From contig QNGE01001676.1 in the NCBI GenBank assembly GCA_008508345.1, positions 1 to 64,000 on the forward strand: a DNA stretch of 64,000 nt, given 5' to 3'. The notes beneath the pieces were generated by a model that searched no databases, was not told where the DNA came from, and was given only the letters and a program-made list of their open reading frames with translations. This stretch comes from Paragonimus westermani (lineage: Eukaryota; Platyhelminthes; Trematoda; Plagiorchiida; Troglotrematidae). Shown piece by piece: positions 24,369 to 36,839 of the stretch. Position numbers and translations under genes: made by a program. Every line of letters begins with the position of its first letter. The first letter of the stretch is position 1.

Positions 24369-25133
24369 ATGCACATTTCTGCGCCCCAACGGGGCTTGGA
24401 ACACCGCCATTCCTATAGGTGGCCAATGATCACAGCCATTCAAATACTGACCGGTATTCTTGGATCCGGTTGCTCTTGTTGTCTCTTATCAGCTGTCTTC
24501 ACTGCGGAGGTGTTCCAGAGGTGCATGAATTTTTTGAACTCAGTACGCTGTCTCCGTTGATATGGCAATAGTTTCTGTCTGTACGTCTCACTCTTTCACA
24601 ATTTCAACGGTATTCACAAGGGGCGACTAATGTCATCCTTCGTGTTTAGCTTCGCTTCAAATAACACAATGGAAGGTATGCTTGTAGACATCAATGCCTT
24701 CGAGCTGGTGTTCCTTCCGGACGCTAGGCTAACAGACAGGAAGTTCACTGAAAACATTTAATTACCCGGCTTTCATGTCGGAAACATAAACACCATACTG
24801 AATAGAGTAAATTGGTTGGAGGGTCTTACGCCTTCAAAATACGATTTATTCCATTAAAGCCAGAGGAGTCTTATTCTCAACTTCCTTATTGCAGTCAGTC
24901 CGCTTGGTCAGATTCTAGCACTACCAGTGAAATCTCTGACAGAACACAAGCGTGCCTTGTTTAATCTGCCTCGTTTTTGCACCTCAAAGAGGTCAGGTTA
25001 TTTTTCGGCAAGGAGGTTGCCTCTGTTTTATCTACATCACTGTGTGATACAGAAAAGTGACCAATTCAAAACAAGCGCAGGCACGGATGCACATTATTTG
25101 GATATCGTTGGTCCCGCCAGTTACTTCACATAA
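24369..25133 (+). pseudogene. RTE-like LINE reverse transcriptase remnant
   Basis: Reading across frames on the plus strand, the order matches the RT core of a LINE family very common in trematodes: RGLEHRHSYRWP (about 24390) for the block before motif A; a degenerate AEVFQRCMNFL block; a degenerate motif B, GIHKGRLMSSFVFSF (about 24611); then FLPDARLTDRKFTENI (about 24713), which sits where active copies have LTDLEYADDI. The last has lost the catalytic YADD box. The frame 24927-25133 (RALFNLPRFCTS...) fits the region after the active site. Frameshifts and stops make it a dead copy. The C-terminal tail of a similar element is present at 58107-58855. Confidence 0.6.
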
Positions 25134-27952
25134 GATGGAGCAACGCAGCCGTTCGCATACTGGTATTTTCAATATCGTAATCAGCTTGTGACTTAATAAG
25201 AACGCGCATACTGCAATGAGTGGGTGGTGTGATTCAGATCTCGTCTGAGTGCTTGCCCACTCGGGCGTTATTGAACGATTCCATTTTCAACGGCTAGTTA
25301 AAACCGCGGGTTAATCCAACAACGACATGGTTAAAAATATGAAAGTCGTGGCTGTTCCGTTAGATGAAGTCGACAGGTGGAGTCTGTCTACATACGGACC
25401 CGGTGATCGGTTTGGAACAACTAGCTCCTTTTAACAGTCTTGAGAAAGTAATAAAGGCGTGTAGCTCTTGAACCTTATTCTGATCACAACTTCTTACATT
25501 TCGAACACCTAGGCGCGTGTAACTTAGTAATTAGGGAAACGCTAACTTAGCAGTAGACAGCTAATATTTTGTTACATAATTGTGTTCAGCATTACACAGA
25601 GAGGCTTCAACAATCGTTGACTACCCGGTTGGGTGCATACTTCACAAAAAGACTGTACAATCACTTAGTCACTCTGACTGTACTAGCTGCCTCAAAAACT
25701 GAAATTCATTCTCCTTTATCGTCAAGCACATACGCCAGACATGTAACATCGTGTATGTCACAAATATATTTATTATAATGTTGCGCATCACGGGCGAAAC
25801 TTCGTGCAATTTGCTGTGATTAAACCAGCCAAATATGTTAGTCACTCTTTTGTTGCTTAGAAGAGGTCACGTCGAAGCTACGGGGACCCTGATAACCCAA
25901 TAGGACGCGGTAGTGAAGAATTTGTGGCAACAACTCGGGTAAGATTAAATAGTTATCCTAAGTTTATCTGCCTTGTAAAGTTTCTTGCGCGGTGGTTACG
26001 CCATTATAGCAAGCCAGCAACTCCTCACTCAGCTCTAGATCATGATATAAGACAACTGGCTTGCAGGAAACTGACAAAAGAACTTGATGTGGTCAGTGGT
26101 GAGGTAACATTCGTAGGCCCTGCTTGCGTGTCGTACTGAAAGCATATTGACCAACTTGGCTTCTGATTGTAGGGGAAAACACCTATTCGATTTATGTAGA
26201 TTGACTGCTGCCATTTTTTTAAAAAGTGCCTCTGAAGTACGGGCAATCAATGCAGTGCGCCAGCTGACCGCAGATACTGCTTGGCACTCTCTTTAATCAG
26301 GGTGGCTGTTTTGCTTGTCAACACCCAACTGCTGATTAGTTTAAGAAGTATCAAAGTATGCCATCCATATACTTTTGTTGATGACATACTTGGCTTGAGA
26401 TGTTGCAACTAAAAATAATGTTGACTAAGTACCACTTCAAACTTTTCCCAAATTTTCCTCTGTGGTGCCGCCTTTGCATTACTGAAAATTCAAAACCCTG
26501 GGCCATTGTTGACTGCTATTTGGACTGTTCATTAGGTCTTTTTCTTTACTGCCTAGGTGAGAACATGACAGCGAAACCTCTAGATGAATGAAGTTGACTC
26601 ACAAATAACATGCATACTAGCTACAACTTTGACAGGTGGTATGGATATTTTCGATAACTAAACGTCGGCAGCCATTTTAAATTTAGTGTTTTACTGCATT
26701 CTTCATGTAGCAGACGATGGGTAGGTATGCAAAAGAACATTATGCGTGCAACACTGTGTCAATATATTGATGAAGCGAGTTCAAATAGTGGTCCCCCTTG
26801 AGTCAGAAGGCACAGATTACGGTGTGAATTCATTTCATACACACTCGTCAGTCGTGAACTAGTGGTTAGCATGTAGACAGAACAACGCAGTCATCGCTGT
26901 ATATAATTGGAAGAATAATGAGTGACAGTAAAAATTAAATTGTCAACAAGGAAATCCTAATAGCCATTCACTTTTTGCATGTGTGCTCACTTAAGAACTT
27001 TCCGGACGTCCTCATGCTTGTCACCCGTTCACAACTGGCAGGAGTGCATGAGATGAATTCATACAGCAATCTATGCTTTTTAATAACTCTACTCAAATAT
27101 GAAAGCTATTAGAAACCTATACCCAAATATCCTATAAAATTTGACAATTATATTCCATTCTAACTAAACGACGTTATCTGACTATTTTCAATTTTCTTTC
27201 ATACCTACATAATGCGGATTGATGTGAGGCAGCGTAGACTGGGTTCGAAAACACAAGTGGCTGTATGGGTTTTTGAGACACATTTTCAAATCCCACTTTG
27301 ACAACTGGCAGTTTTATATTGTATATGTGTATTTATTAATCATGAGCTGAGGCAGGCGGCAACCGAAAGATGCGGATTTCCGGATGCAGTGGGCTAACTG
27401 AAGACTACTGTCCAAGCTTAATATCTATGAAACGTAATACCTTCTTCTAACATTATGTACATCTGGAGCATAAATATGATTTTTTTAAATATCTCACCCT
27501 GATACGTCCGTATTGCCTCGGTAGTGTCTGGCAGCTAACATGGATATATTAGTCGTATTTTGGTTCACTCAGACCACATTTACGAATTGTGATAAGATAC
27601 CTCAAATTAAAGAACTTATCAGTAACAAGACTCTCGATACTTGTGACCACACTGTTCAGCCGAGATGAGTTAGCGAACAGGAGAAGCTGGTGAAACGCAG
27701 CGTAACCTGCATAGTTTACAATAAAAATCATGGAGCTTATGAAAGGCTTTCTGTGTGGCTCGAGAGAGACAGACCATATCGGATTACTTTGTGGTTAACG
27801 ACCATGTACGCATATCGACATAGGGGGGAAACAAAATATTTGTGAATTCAGCCCATTGTTCAAAAACCTGGGTTAAGAATATCATGAGCAGTGAGTTATT
27901 CCGGCACTAGAAGCTAACTTTATTCTTAAAATCGGCGTAGAGTTTTCGTTTA
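25134..27952. other. No gene recognised
   Basis: Only short frames occur (25569-25778, 25924-26139, 26400-26591), none with domains or paired splice sites. A B-box-like word near 26785 and an A-box-like AGTGGTTAGCA near 26860 are in the wrong order for a pol III gene and are probably chance or repeat debris. Confidence 0.45.
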
Positions 27953-28151
27953 ACAGCAACCAGATATACATCATATTTACTGAGATTTCGATAACCAGAT
28001 GCCTTAATTCAGAGACCAACTGACAATAGCTTGAATGCTATTTGTTTTGGGTCACTTCCACGTAATATGATGATCGTGTTCAAGAAAGAAACAGGATGAG
28101 TGTCTCTAAAGTGAACAAATGAGGGTCATTTCTCAAAATTATATCTATTTT
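27953..28151 (+). repeat. Diverged inverted repeat, left copy
   Basis: It aligns over about 200 bases with the reverse complement of 29566-29760, including the shared TTAATTCAGAGACCAACTGA, ACAGGATGAGTGTCTCTAAA and GAGGGTCATT words. By eye more than four fifths of positions agree. It is an old dispersed repeat present in both orientations, with no intact frame. Confidence 0.8.
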
Positions 28152-28910
28152 GGCATATGAAATTTGTGCTGAAGTTATCGTTATTCTCCAGAGATTTACA
28201 ACGAACAGATATTACACGGTGAAAGTACATTAGTATATAGAAAATGGTAACGATAATCACTGTGATCTTTGTGATGCTCTATATAATGCTCGGTATGTCC
28301 CTCCCTATATGCACTACATCCAGAGGGAAGTAGGTAGTTGCGTTATATTTTCTTCCATTAGTCTTGTATATAAGTTAGTATTTGCATTCAGTATTCTTGA
28401 TTACGCACCACAACTGTGAAAAGTTTGATGGCGATATGAAATATAGTGGACAGGCAGTGGGTTCAATGAGTACACGTTTTCCACTTGCTAACTAAGCTTC
28501 TTAAGGAGCAAGAATTCTACGGAAAACTTTAACGAAAACTTGTGCACTAAACCCCTAGTGCGCTCTCGCTATCCTACCAAAATTCTCCCTACCTACCTCA
28601 CATATCAATTTAGTGTGTCTATGTCTTCTAGATTAATTTTTGCTGAAAGATAAACCAGTGGAGTAAGCGCAGCGTAACAGACCATCGATTAAAATGTTCT
28701 CTCGCTTGATTGTGCTTGTATAGCTGACTTATTTTGTGTACGTTTTGCCGTCGTGATGAGGTGATCACTTGTAGATCAAATGCGGGTACACAAGAAGTTA
28801 GACTTGGTTGACGAGTCAAACAGAACATTGGCCTAGCAAACTTTCCGGATTTTTCAAGCCCCTTAAACAGACCAACAAGTTATTGATAATTCGGTCGTGC
28901 CTAATGTGAG

Positions 28911-29090
28911 GTCAATGGAGCAGTGGTTAACACGGTTGCCCCATGACTGGAATGGCCGGAGTTCAAATCCCGGCATTGGCAAGGATATGCACTACTGGTG
29001 AGCTCTAATGACAGCGAAACTCGAGTCTAGTGCTTCTTTTCGAAAGAGGCTGGCTGGAAAGTCTATCTGAATGCGAAGTCCGCGATCAAA
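28911..29090 (+). repeat. tRNA-derived SINE-like repeat, full copy
   Basis: The first 70 bases can pair GTCAATG with CATTGGC as an acceptor stem. They contain an A-box-like GAGCAGTGGTTAAC and a B-box-like GAGTTCAAATCCC in a T-arm. A tRNA-unrelated body follows and is shared with 1-165. AATGTGAG precedes the element (28903-28910) and a similar AATGTGAG follows its end (about 29089-29096), a possible short target-site duplication. Confidence 0.7.
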
Positions 29091-29565
29091 TGTGAGTGAT
29101 GATCGAATTGAAAACAAACGTTTTCAGTTGCAGCATCGCTGAGAACAGATAAAGTATTGATATGCCTAAACAAATTTACCTGTATTTCTGGTGGTTACAA
29201 CACACTGGTTACAGGTACAGAACTGCAAACCGCAAAACAATAACAAAAAGTGATGAAACTGTGAAATCAAGTTCGACTATTATCAAAGCAGCATCAACGT
29301 TGTAACTAGTTCCTGTTGTATGCATAAAGTGAAGTAGCGCTGTGTGACATGAATGACACTGGCATACCGCAGCAGACGTTTGTTATGAGTTGGGAACGTA
29401 ACAGCCAAAATGATTGTTGGGTCATGCACCTGTTGCGTCATTAGCTGACGATGTGTTACTCATGTTGTTGGCCCCTTCCGGATTTACTTTGTCAAGCTGT
29501 TTGTATAACCGTTTGGGGGTCTTTATTGTTAGGGATTTATTGACACACACTTTCTCTTCTGTAGT

Positions 29566-29760
29566 AGATATAATTTTGGGGGAATGACCCTCACTTGTTA
29601 ACTTTAGAGACACTCATCCTGTTTCTCTCTTGCACACGATCACCATATTACGTGAAAGTGGCCCAAAACAAATATCATTCAAGCTATTGTCAGTTGGTCT
29701 CTGAATTAAAGCATCTGATTTACGAAATTTCATCAGATTTGGTGTATATCTGGTTGTTAT
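29566..29760 (-). repeat. Diverged inverted repeat, right copy
   Basis: This is the reverse-orientation partner of 27953-28151. The adjoining minus frame 29422-29613 continues beyond the similarity and is not recognised. Confidence 0.8.
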
Positions 29761-32675
29761 CGGACTAATAAATTATGAAATTTCGCTGTTCACATTGGCT
29801 TGCTAATGACTCGTTCTGAAACATATCGGATGATTTTTAGTTCCCAATTTATTGTAACATGTTGACAATTGTGAATGAACCGTGGCGATGTTTGATAGAT
29901 ATTTTGTGACAAAGATAACGCTAGGCAATAGGTAAGTGTTTCAACTGCTTCAGAATGCACTTCGAATTCTCACAATGCTTGGTGTTCTATGAGGACAGCC
30001 TGCAGGAGTCATAGTTGAATGGCAGCCGTACAATTCTTATCACGGAAATCTTCCATTCGGGTCACCATGCGTTTGTGAAGTATATTGCTGAACTTAAACA
30101 GATGCTTGTAGTGACTGACTGTGTGAGGTATGTGGTCTTATTTATGCAATCTGGAATCCCTCACTCTAGGGTGGGTGGACTTTTTTCAACTCTTCATTGA
30201 GAGAGGACTATGTTTAGTCACACACATCTACTGGCACAACCGGTGGGATACGATGTTGTTAGTAATCGGAGATATGGACAAGCTTTTTAAGTGGGGCAAT
30301 TTGTGTTGTTTTGTGTACTTATAGGTTTAGATGATGTGACAGCGGAGGTCATAAGAGAACCGTGCTTCAGGTGATCTCCTACTGCTGTTCATAACACAGT
30401 TGTTTGTTAAAAAGTTGTACGCATCTTGACGTTAAATGTTTGAATCTGGACAGTGCCTTCTTGTTTTGAGTATTATTTCTCCTCTCACCCTTATCACTAC
30501 AATAAGACTATATTTTCTGATGGTTTCTTAACAATCAAACATGATAGTTAACCACTGTATTGTTATGTGGATTATTAAAGTGATGCGGGTGCAGATGAGA
30601 ATGGTGATTTGACTGTGCAATAAACACATTTATTGACCGGACTACAGACAAATTACTACAGATATTTTAAGCTTTTAACCACACGGATTATCGAGACATT
30701 GTATTTCGAATAGTTCAGGACTGCAACTTCCATGGAATCCTGAAAGCACTTCGAAAATTAGTTTTTTTGTATTGAGTCACTGACAACCGCACCGATTGTC
30801 CCAATAATAGGTGAGGAAAGGTAGGATGTGACTGCAATTATTTTTCACAATCGTGTACATCCGATTAGTCACTTGTTCGATGGTTCTGTGTGTTGTATTT
30901 AGTAGTGCCAAAAAGTCGAGTTTTTTTTCAGGGCCTGGCAACTAGCTTTCTCCCTCGTGAATCACTGGATATCACGCCCGACTGTTGAAGGACTCAACTT
31001 AGATGGAGATTGGTTTGGTGAACAGTACGCTTATATCTACACATAGCGACAGTCCTACAGGCTGATAGTCTTAATGACATAGATTCTGTGGTTCCAGGCG
31101 GTTTGGCTGGCGATTGCTTATCAGGTTTACGAATGTGAATGTTATATTTATGTGAGTGAGTTGAAAATAATTATCTCGGCGAGACCATGCAGTCCGCAGA
31201 ACGGTTGTGGTTAGGAAGTCGTTTTTTACTCACTCACAAATCTGTGGCTTGTTGGCTAGTAGCAAATGAACTCCTTGGCGTTGGTTGGCAATGTCTGCAC
31301 ACTGTTTGGTACATTGTTATTATTTCTTATCAGCATTTATCTCTGAAACAAGGGTTATTTTTTCACACGGCTGAGTGAAAGTTCACCTTCGATGTGTAAC
31401 ACAATTGTACTGATATAAGTTGGCCATCATTCACAACTGATCTCAGCTTTTGCATTCTCACACGCTGTTAAGTGAGATCCCCTTGATTTTTGGGATGATA
31501 AGAATTTGTCTATTTGAACTTACGTATTACCTTGTGCTGCATTGTCTCAACGTCCGATATATCGTACAACGAATGTTTATCAGACTGAAGTCATCTTCCA
31601 ACCAAATACTTAATATACTGCTTCTTCTAAAGATTCAGTTTAAATCGAGCCAGCCACAAGCGGTTTTTCGACATGACCTGATTAGCATCAGACCGTTTCA
31701 ACGAGTATGTAAGCACATGAAATAGAACCGAAAGTTTTTCGTGAAACTTTCGGTTTCAATTAACTGCACGACTTCCGTTCATGCACAGCGGGTTTTGCCA
31801 AGAATACTGGAATTTACATCGAAGCTATTTAGACACTTAGGTTATTTACGGAGCGTATTTTATTTCGTGCTGCTCATTTCAGGTGCATATGAAGTTTCTA
31901 AAGTGCGCTTCACATGACTGATAGAGCGCAACCATGTAGCTGAGTATAAATGGTCGGAGTTATAAATGAACCGAACTGTACGAAACAAATATTGACATTT
32001 CTTTTACTGTACCACATTAAATCAGTCGATTTATTTCATTAAACCGTGCTTTTTGAATTACTTGTATGGTTATGGTGAGTAATAAGAGGCTACAATACGG
32101 AAGAGTCCAAACTGGAAGACTTTTAGACAGAGAATTTTGCAATTTTGTGATATGTGCATTTCATTGAAACTACCCCGAAATGGAAATCCAAGTTATATAA
32201 TATTCTTGATCCATTTTATTGATTACTTATTAAAAAGTGACTAGTCTCACCGCTGATGATGAACATCAATGTTATAGTATTTGCTCAGAAATCGATGAGT
32301 GTTAGCATTGGCAAGCGTTAAGCTATTCATGACACTTGCGTTGAGTTATTTGCAGTTTAATCCAGCTGTTCTTTCAATGTCTTAATGCTTCGTGTTGATA
32401 ATACCTTGTCAGATAACTGATTTTAGTGCATCCGTGGTAATTTTCAGCCCGTTTGATTCTATGATATTGACGTGGACAGTAAATTTTGTCTTGCTTTCAC
32501 TCAGCATGTGCAAGTGGTCTGGCTTTTATGATACCAATCACATGTATATGAATTTTAATGCAATTAGCTGACTTCATGCTCCTCTGGATCCATTTGATAA
32601 AAAAGCGGAAAACCATAAGATAATTCTGATAAATAGTATGACGACGTTGATAAATTAGAGGATGCCCAATTTGCA
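29761..32675. other. No gene recognised
   Basis: AT-rich DNA with short frames only. It contains one perfect hairpin at 31726-31755. I see no paired splice sites around a recognisable exon. Confidence 0.45.
31726..31755. other. Perfect 12-bp hairpin
   Basis: AACCGAAAGTTT is followed after a 6-base loop by its exact reverse complement AAACTTTCGGTT. It is seen directly, with no T-run or context that assigns a role. Confidence 0.8.
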
Positions 32676-32990
32676 AAAGCCATAGATTTCGGTTAGATTC
32701 GAACCAGCGACGAAAACGACTTGTCAAACTCCAATGTTCAGCAGTTGCACTGGTATATTCCTTGGCGTGATGGCAAACTTCTGTTCTGTCAGTTAGTTTT
32801 CTAGACAGTTTGGTGGATTCCACAAGATATGACGGGCTGGTCGGAAAACTAGGTTCAAACGTAAAGTTTCTGAGTTTTCTGAGTGGCTTCGTAGCTCACT
32901 TAGCAGAGGACTCTGTATCCGAGTGTGCTGTCTTTGTGACTAATTCGAATCCAGCCGAATTTCGGATTTTTTGCAGTTGAGTTTCCTTTG
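32676..32990. mobile_element. Diverged second copy of the palindromic tRNA-like element
   Basis: At the left, GATTCGAACCAGCGACG (about 32695) is the inverted B-box end of the tRNA-like unit seen at 11875. Next comes TTCAGCAGT...ATTCCTTGGCGTGA, which aligns with the right-arm start at 12182. The TTTGGTGGATTCCA block (about 32808) and a plus-strand tRNA-like GGCTTCGTAGCTCAC ... AATTCGAATCCAGCCGAA (32885-32957) follow. Thus both inverted ends are present, the left arm being shortened to about 40 bases. Acceptor pairing has decayed. Confidence 0.65.
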
Positions 32991-33665
32991 AATATAATGA
33001 ATTCTTTAAACATATCGAAGAAAAATGTCAAGTTGTAATTATGAAAATAACCGAAGTAATAAATCATCTGATCAAAATTAATCAAAACGACAGTAGCTTT
33101 CACGTTAATGATAGCGGCTTTTAGATGCGTAAGTTCAGTTTTAACCTTGTAACAAGTAATGTTTCATTTCCGTTCGATAGATGCGAACCTTAACAATATG
33201 AATATTTGACGAGCCTCGGTTAATATTCCTAGTCTAAGGAAGACATTTTAGGCACCTAAGTTTCTTACTGTACATCTTAGAGATGTCAGCTACTCATGTG
33301 TTGAGCAATGGTCTTTTACACCTCTGGAAATTCTCTTCACTGAGAACGTGTGATCAAAAGACTGCGGCTTTTTCAGTTTTATTATCCTGACCATCACCTT
33401 CAACTTTTTCGTAACAAACGCAGTAGCATTTGGCACCGAAGTCTAACTCCCACACAATCATGCAATAAAAAATGCGACCTACTCTTAGATCAAAACACGG
33501 GATAAGAATTGGACTTGATTACCACTAGAGGCGTTGTGTCATGCCTTTCTCACCTAGCAAGTCAAAACCTGCAAAGCTACTTTTCGAGGGATATTCTCAG
33601 TCCAACTTGATTACCTACACCTACTTGCAGACAATCAGCTGTTTAAACCAGTGTTTGAAATAATG
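32991..33665. other. No gene recognised
   Basis: Nothing identifiable was seen on either strand. Confidence 0.4.
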
Positions 33666-33872
33666 TTATATTTCGCAAAGTCTTACAGATATGTCCAGAT
33701 GCGTAACAAGAGGAATAAATAGTTTCATCAATGAACAGACTGTAAGTTCACTGTCTCCCGAGCGTTTCTTTGACATCTTATTGTTGTCAGGCTTTTGTAT
33801 TCGGTCTAGGACAATGTTAAGGAACGTCAACTTATTCTCATGCCTTTCGGTGGCTACAGAGTGGGATATCAT
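33666..33872 (-). pseudogene. Possible reverse transcriptase fragment
   Basis: The minus frame contains ATERHENKLTFLNIVLDR, which resembles the xNxLxFLDxxxxR block that follows the active site in Penelope-like and some LINE reverse transcriptases. A KKRS / LFIPLVTHLDISVR stretch follows, where such RTs have YRK...(S)FVPLxxKRxLVR. The match is short and by eye. It could instead be part of an unknown gene. Confidence 0.25.
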
Positions 33873-35336
33873 GGTGAGGGCGGATTGTGGGTCACATTGC
33901 TTTCCAAGGGGGTGAAAAAGTTGTTGGAATGGATTCTAGCGGTTCCTCATTTATAGGCCGTTTATTCGAATTGACGCTTCACTCAAAACTTGTCGAGCTA
34001 TACTCGAAAGATGCGGTTTGTCATGTTGACATACTCCCCAGCGGTTATTCGTCTAGATGTTGATCAGTTTGCTTTGAGTATGGCTTTCTTTGACCTCTCC
34101 AGATAGATTAAATGTTTTGAAAATACTTTGCTTTTAAGTGATATGAGTCCACAATTTGACCCTTTCGTTCCGAGGTCGAAGAGACCGCGTAGTATATTTA
34201 TGTTCGTCCACTTAACATAATTATGGTTATCGGCTGTTACAATAGTACAAATTTCATGGGTTTTGTTTATTGTGCTCTTCATCTTGGAATAGGAGACGGT
34301 AAAACTGTACACACGGACCCTGCGATGTAACCTAGCCACGAAAGAAGATTCACCACGCCGCCGTCAATCAGTTGTGGTGTCAAACGATCAACTATAGCTA
34401 TTCATTTCACCAAAACCGCTTAGATTCAGACCACTCCGATTTTAGCACCGCCCTACTCTTCAACTATGTCTCGATATCCGTTTTTGAATACAGAACGATC
34501 AATTTGAGTTTGACACTAGAATTAATAAGCAACGTTTATCAAACGTCATTGTCAATCAAACTGTCCAGATCACTGGTGTGTAACCCAGCCGAGCAAATGT
34601 TGGAAGTCTCATTAACTAAGATAATCTGTTGCCGATTGGCTATTTTCAAAGAAGCATTGCTGATACAATAGAACTCAATTTTCATGAACCTGCAGAATGT
34701 GGGAAAACTTTGGCTGACCTCTCCTGACCTCGAGTACGCTAATGGCAGACGTGAGGTGAAACGTGCTGCTGTGACCTGTCTGCATGTGATCCGTGAAAAT
34801 CACTTGACCGAGCGAGTCAAAGAACTGACAGATTTTCATCGGGGGTTAGTCGAGTACACTTTTCGTTTAGTGATCGAGTTAGCAAAACTATAACTGAAAA
34901 GTGTCTAATGAACCTGCAGCTTTTAACAGCTAATTACCAAGTAAGCTAAGCAGAGTGAGGACCAAACTTTTGACCTGACCCATGTGATTCATTTATAATC
35001 CTTTGGGACAGTGTTTGATGATGCCATTCCTAACAGTCCCTCCGATATCTTTGTTATATACTTTTGAAAAGACTTATTTGTTCATATGCCACTTCGTGTA
35101 CAACTGTCAGCATCAACTGGTAAAAATGCCTATGAGCGAACTACTAATAGGTCTACTGCATCCTCCAAGTTATGCATACTGCTGTGACTATTAAGAAGGG
35201 GATTTTAGTTTTCAGTGCACAGAAGTGAAGTTGTGAAACTATACCTTCAAAAAAATCAATTTAATGCTTTTGATTACAATATTGATTTCGTGTTTGTTTT
35301 CCTATCAAGGCCAGCGTCTACCTCAGCTGTTAACTG
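33873..35336. other. No gene recognised; 5' flank of the DDHD gene
   Basis: The frames 34372-34671 and 34684-34893 (+) are the longest and show no domain. Because the lipase gene appears to start at 35337 or just upstream, its promoter and 5' UTR should lie here. I see no TATA box or CpG-rich stretch that identifies it. Confidence 0.4.
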
Positions 35337-35922
35337 ATGTCATCCTTTTTGTTGGATGAGCAAATCCCGGTGGAAGCTGTTCGCTGGTTTTATGGAAGAG
35401 GATCAGGACATTTGAACACATGGAAATCCTTCCGAGGTGCGGATACAATAAACATAGAGAATGCCTACCGACAGTACTTGAGGGCCACGCCGAATTCACA
35501 GCACACAAAGATAGTGGTCAGAAATGATTTATTTGAAGTTGATATTGAAAAGAGAATTTGTTCTCCAATTTTCTGGCCCGGACAAAGACGTTCGGCACAT
35601 GGTAAAAAGACGGACTGGTGTGACACTCCTGTGCAACGCGGAATCTGGTTTAACAAAATTAATTGGATACCCCTGGATTTCGAAATGGCGTTGATCATCG
35701 AGAACGAACACGTGACTAGCGTGATTCCAAAATACAAAAACAAGCCAGATGATAAGAATAGTAAGAAAAGTGAGATGAAACATTTTTCACAGCTCTATGA
35801 ATTAGCTTTGCACAAGTTTACCAACGGTTCCTACTCCGTTGCCTGGATGTCAAATGGAGATGTGTACCTGATTACTCGCTCAGCACAACCATTCGGTCAC
35901 CTGAAATTACGAGGTGATTTGA
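35337..35922 (+). CDS. DDHD phospholipase A1, first recognised exon (WWE-like region)
   Basis: The gene encodes a cytosolic PA-PLA1 family lipase (DDHD1/DDHD2 type), which deacylates phosphatidic acid and related phospholipids at membranes. This exon holds the N-terminal WWE-like region: VRWFYGRG...NTWKSFRG near the start, then RNDLFEVDIEKRICSPIFW, then RGIWFNKINWIPLD. These blocks occur in the same order in animal DDHD1. An in-frame TAA lies two codons before the ATG, so 35337 is the likely start, giving a shorter N-terminus than vertebrate DDHD1. An alternative is an acceptor at about 35357 (GGATGAG|CAAATC) with coding exons further upstream. The donor is A|GTAAGA, phase 1. Confidence 0.75.
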
Positions 35923-35975
35923 GTAAGACCTCTTCACACTTGTCTGTTTGAGCGTACATACACATTCTCTTTTAG

Positions 35976-36108
35976 GTAGCGTTCCCATCAATCGTGGATT
36001 CAATAGCTTAGCCGATCCGAATGACCGTAAGCCTGCAATCACCCAACTTTGCTTTGTCGTTCATGGAATAGGGCAGCAGCTGGCCAGCATACGCCACGAA
36101 TGCTCAAA
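35976..36108 (+). CDS. DDHD phospholipase A1, exon 2 (HGIGQ motif)
   Basis: The acceptor CATTCTCTTTTAG|GT joins in phase with the previous donor. The exon encodes the start of the lipase fold: QLCFVVHGIGQQ, where FVVHGIGQ is the hallmark first strand and oxyanion-loop motif of DDHD lipases, followed by LASIRHECS. It ends at a GTAATT donor in phase 2. The intron before it is only 53 bases, much shorter than the kilobase introns that follow. Confidence 0.85.
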
Positions 36109-36839
36109 GTAATTATTCATTGCTTGCAACCTTGTTTGTTTTGTGTTAAATGCTAACAACAAAGTCCAAGATTTCCTCAACATTAAGTGTAGAGGGCATC
36201 TGTTCAGGGCTAGTGTATACGGGCTCAAAGGTCAACAGTATGGCTGCCTAAATTGTAACTGACTAACTTAGGTCTAGCGAAAACATTAAATCAGTGTCAG
36301 TAAACAGCAGAAACCGAAACTAACTACACACCGCCGTAAGGAACACAAGTGTGAATGTTCATGTAAGGGTGAAACAAATGCTGACGACTTTCACTGTGGG
36401 TCACGTGCCTGGTTTTCAACTTGTGACAGTATCTCTGGCGAAATTAAATGACACACCTATTGTTCACCCACGTCATTGTAATACAAGCCGGATTGGTGTT
36501 AGTAGATTGGTTCCAGCTGTACCAAGCTAGTCCGTTGTACAACGTGCTCCGGCAAACCATCTTCCTGGTATTTATTCGGCAGAAGATTATACCAGTGGGT
36601 CCGTTTACTGATGCTAGCAACTACATTTGTTGATGAAGTCGACTCGCAAACACCTTTCCAATTATCAAAAACTGATGTTCACAACGAGCTTTTCATAAAA
36701 CATCTAAAAACTGGAAAGGCAGAAATTGTTTCGCTACACCCCGTAGCATTCTTGTGGGTAAAGAAGGTTTATAAAATATCCACACCAAATCTAGTACGAA
36801 TTAGGTCAAACAGTTCGGACGTCATGGTTAAAATGTTAT

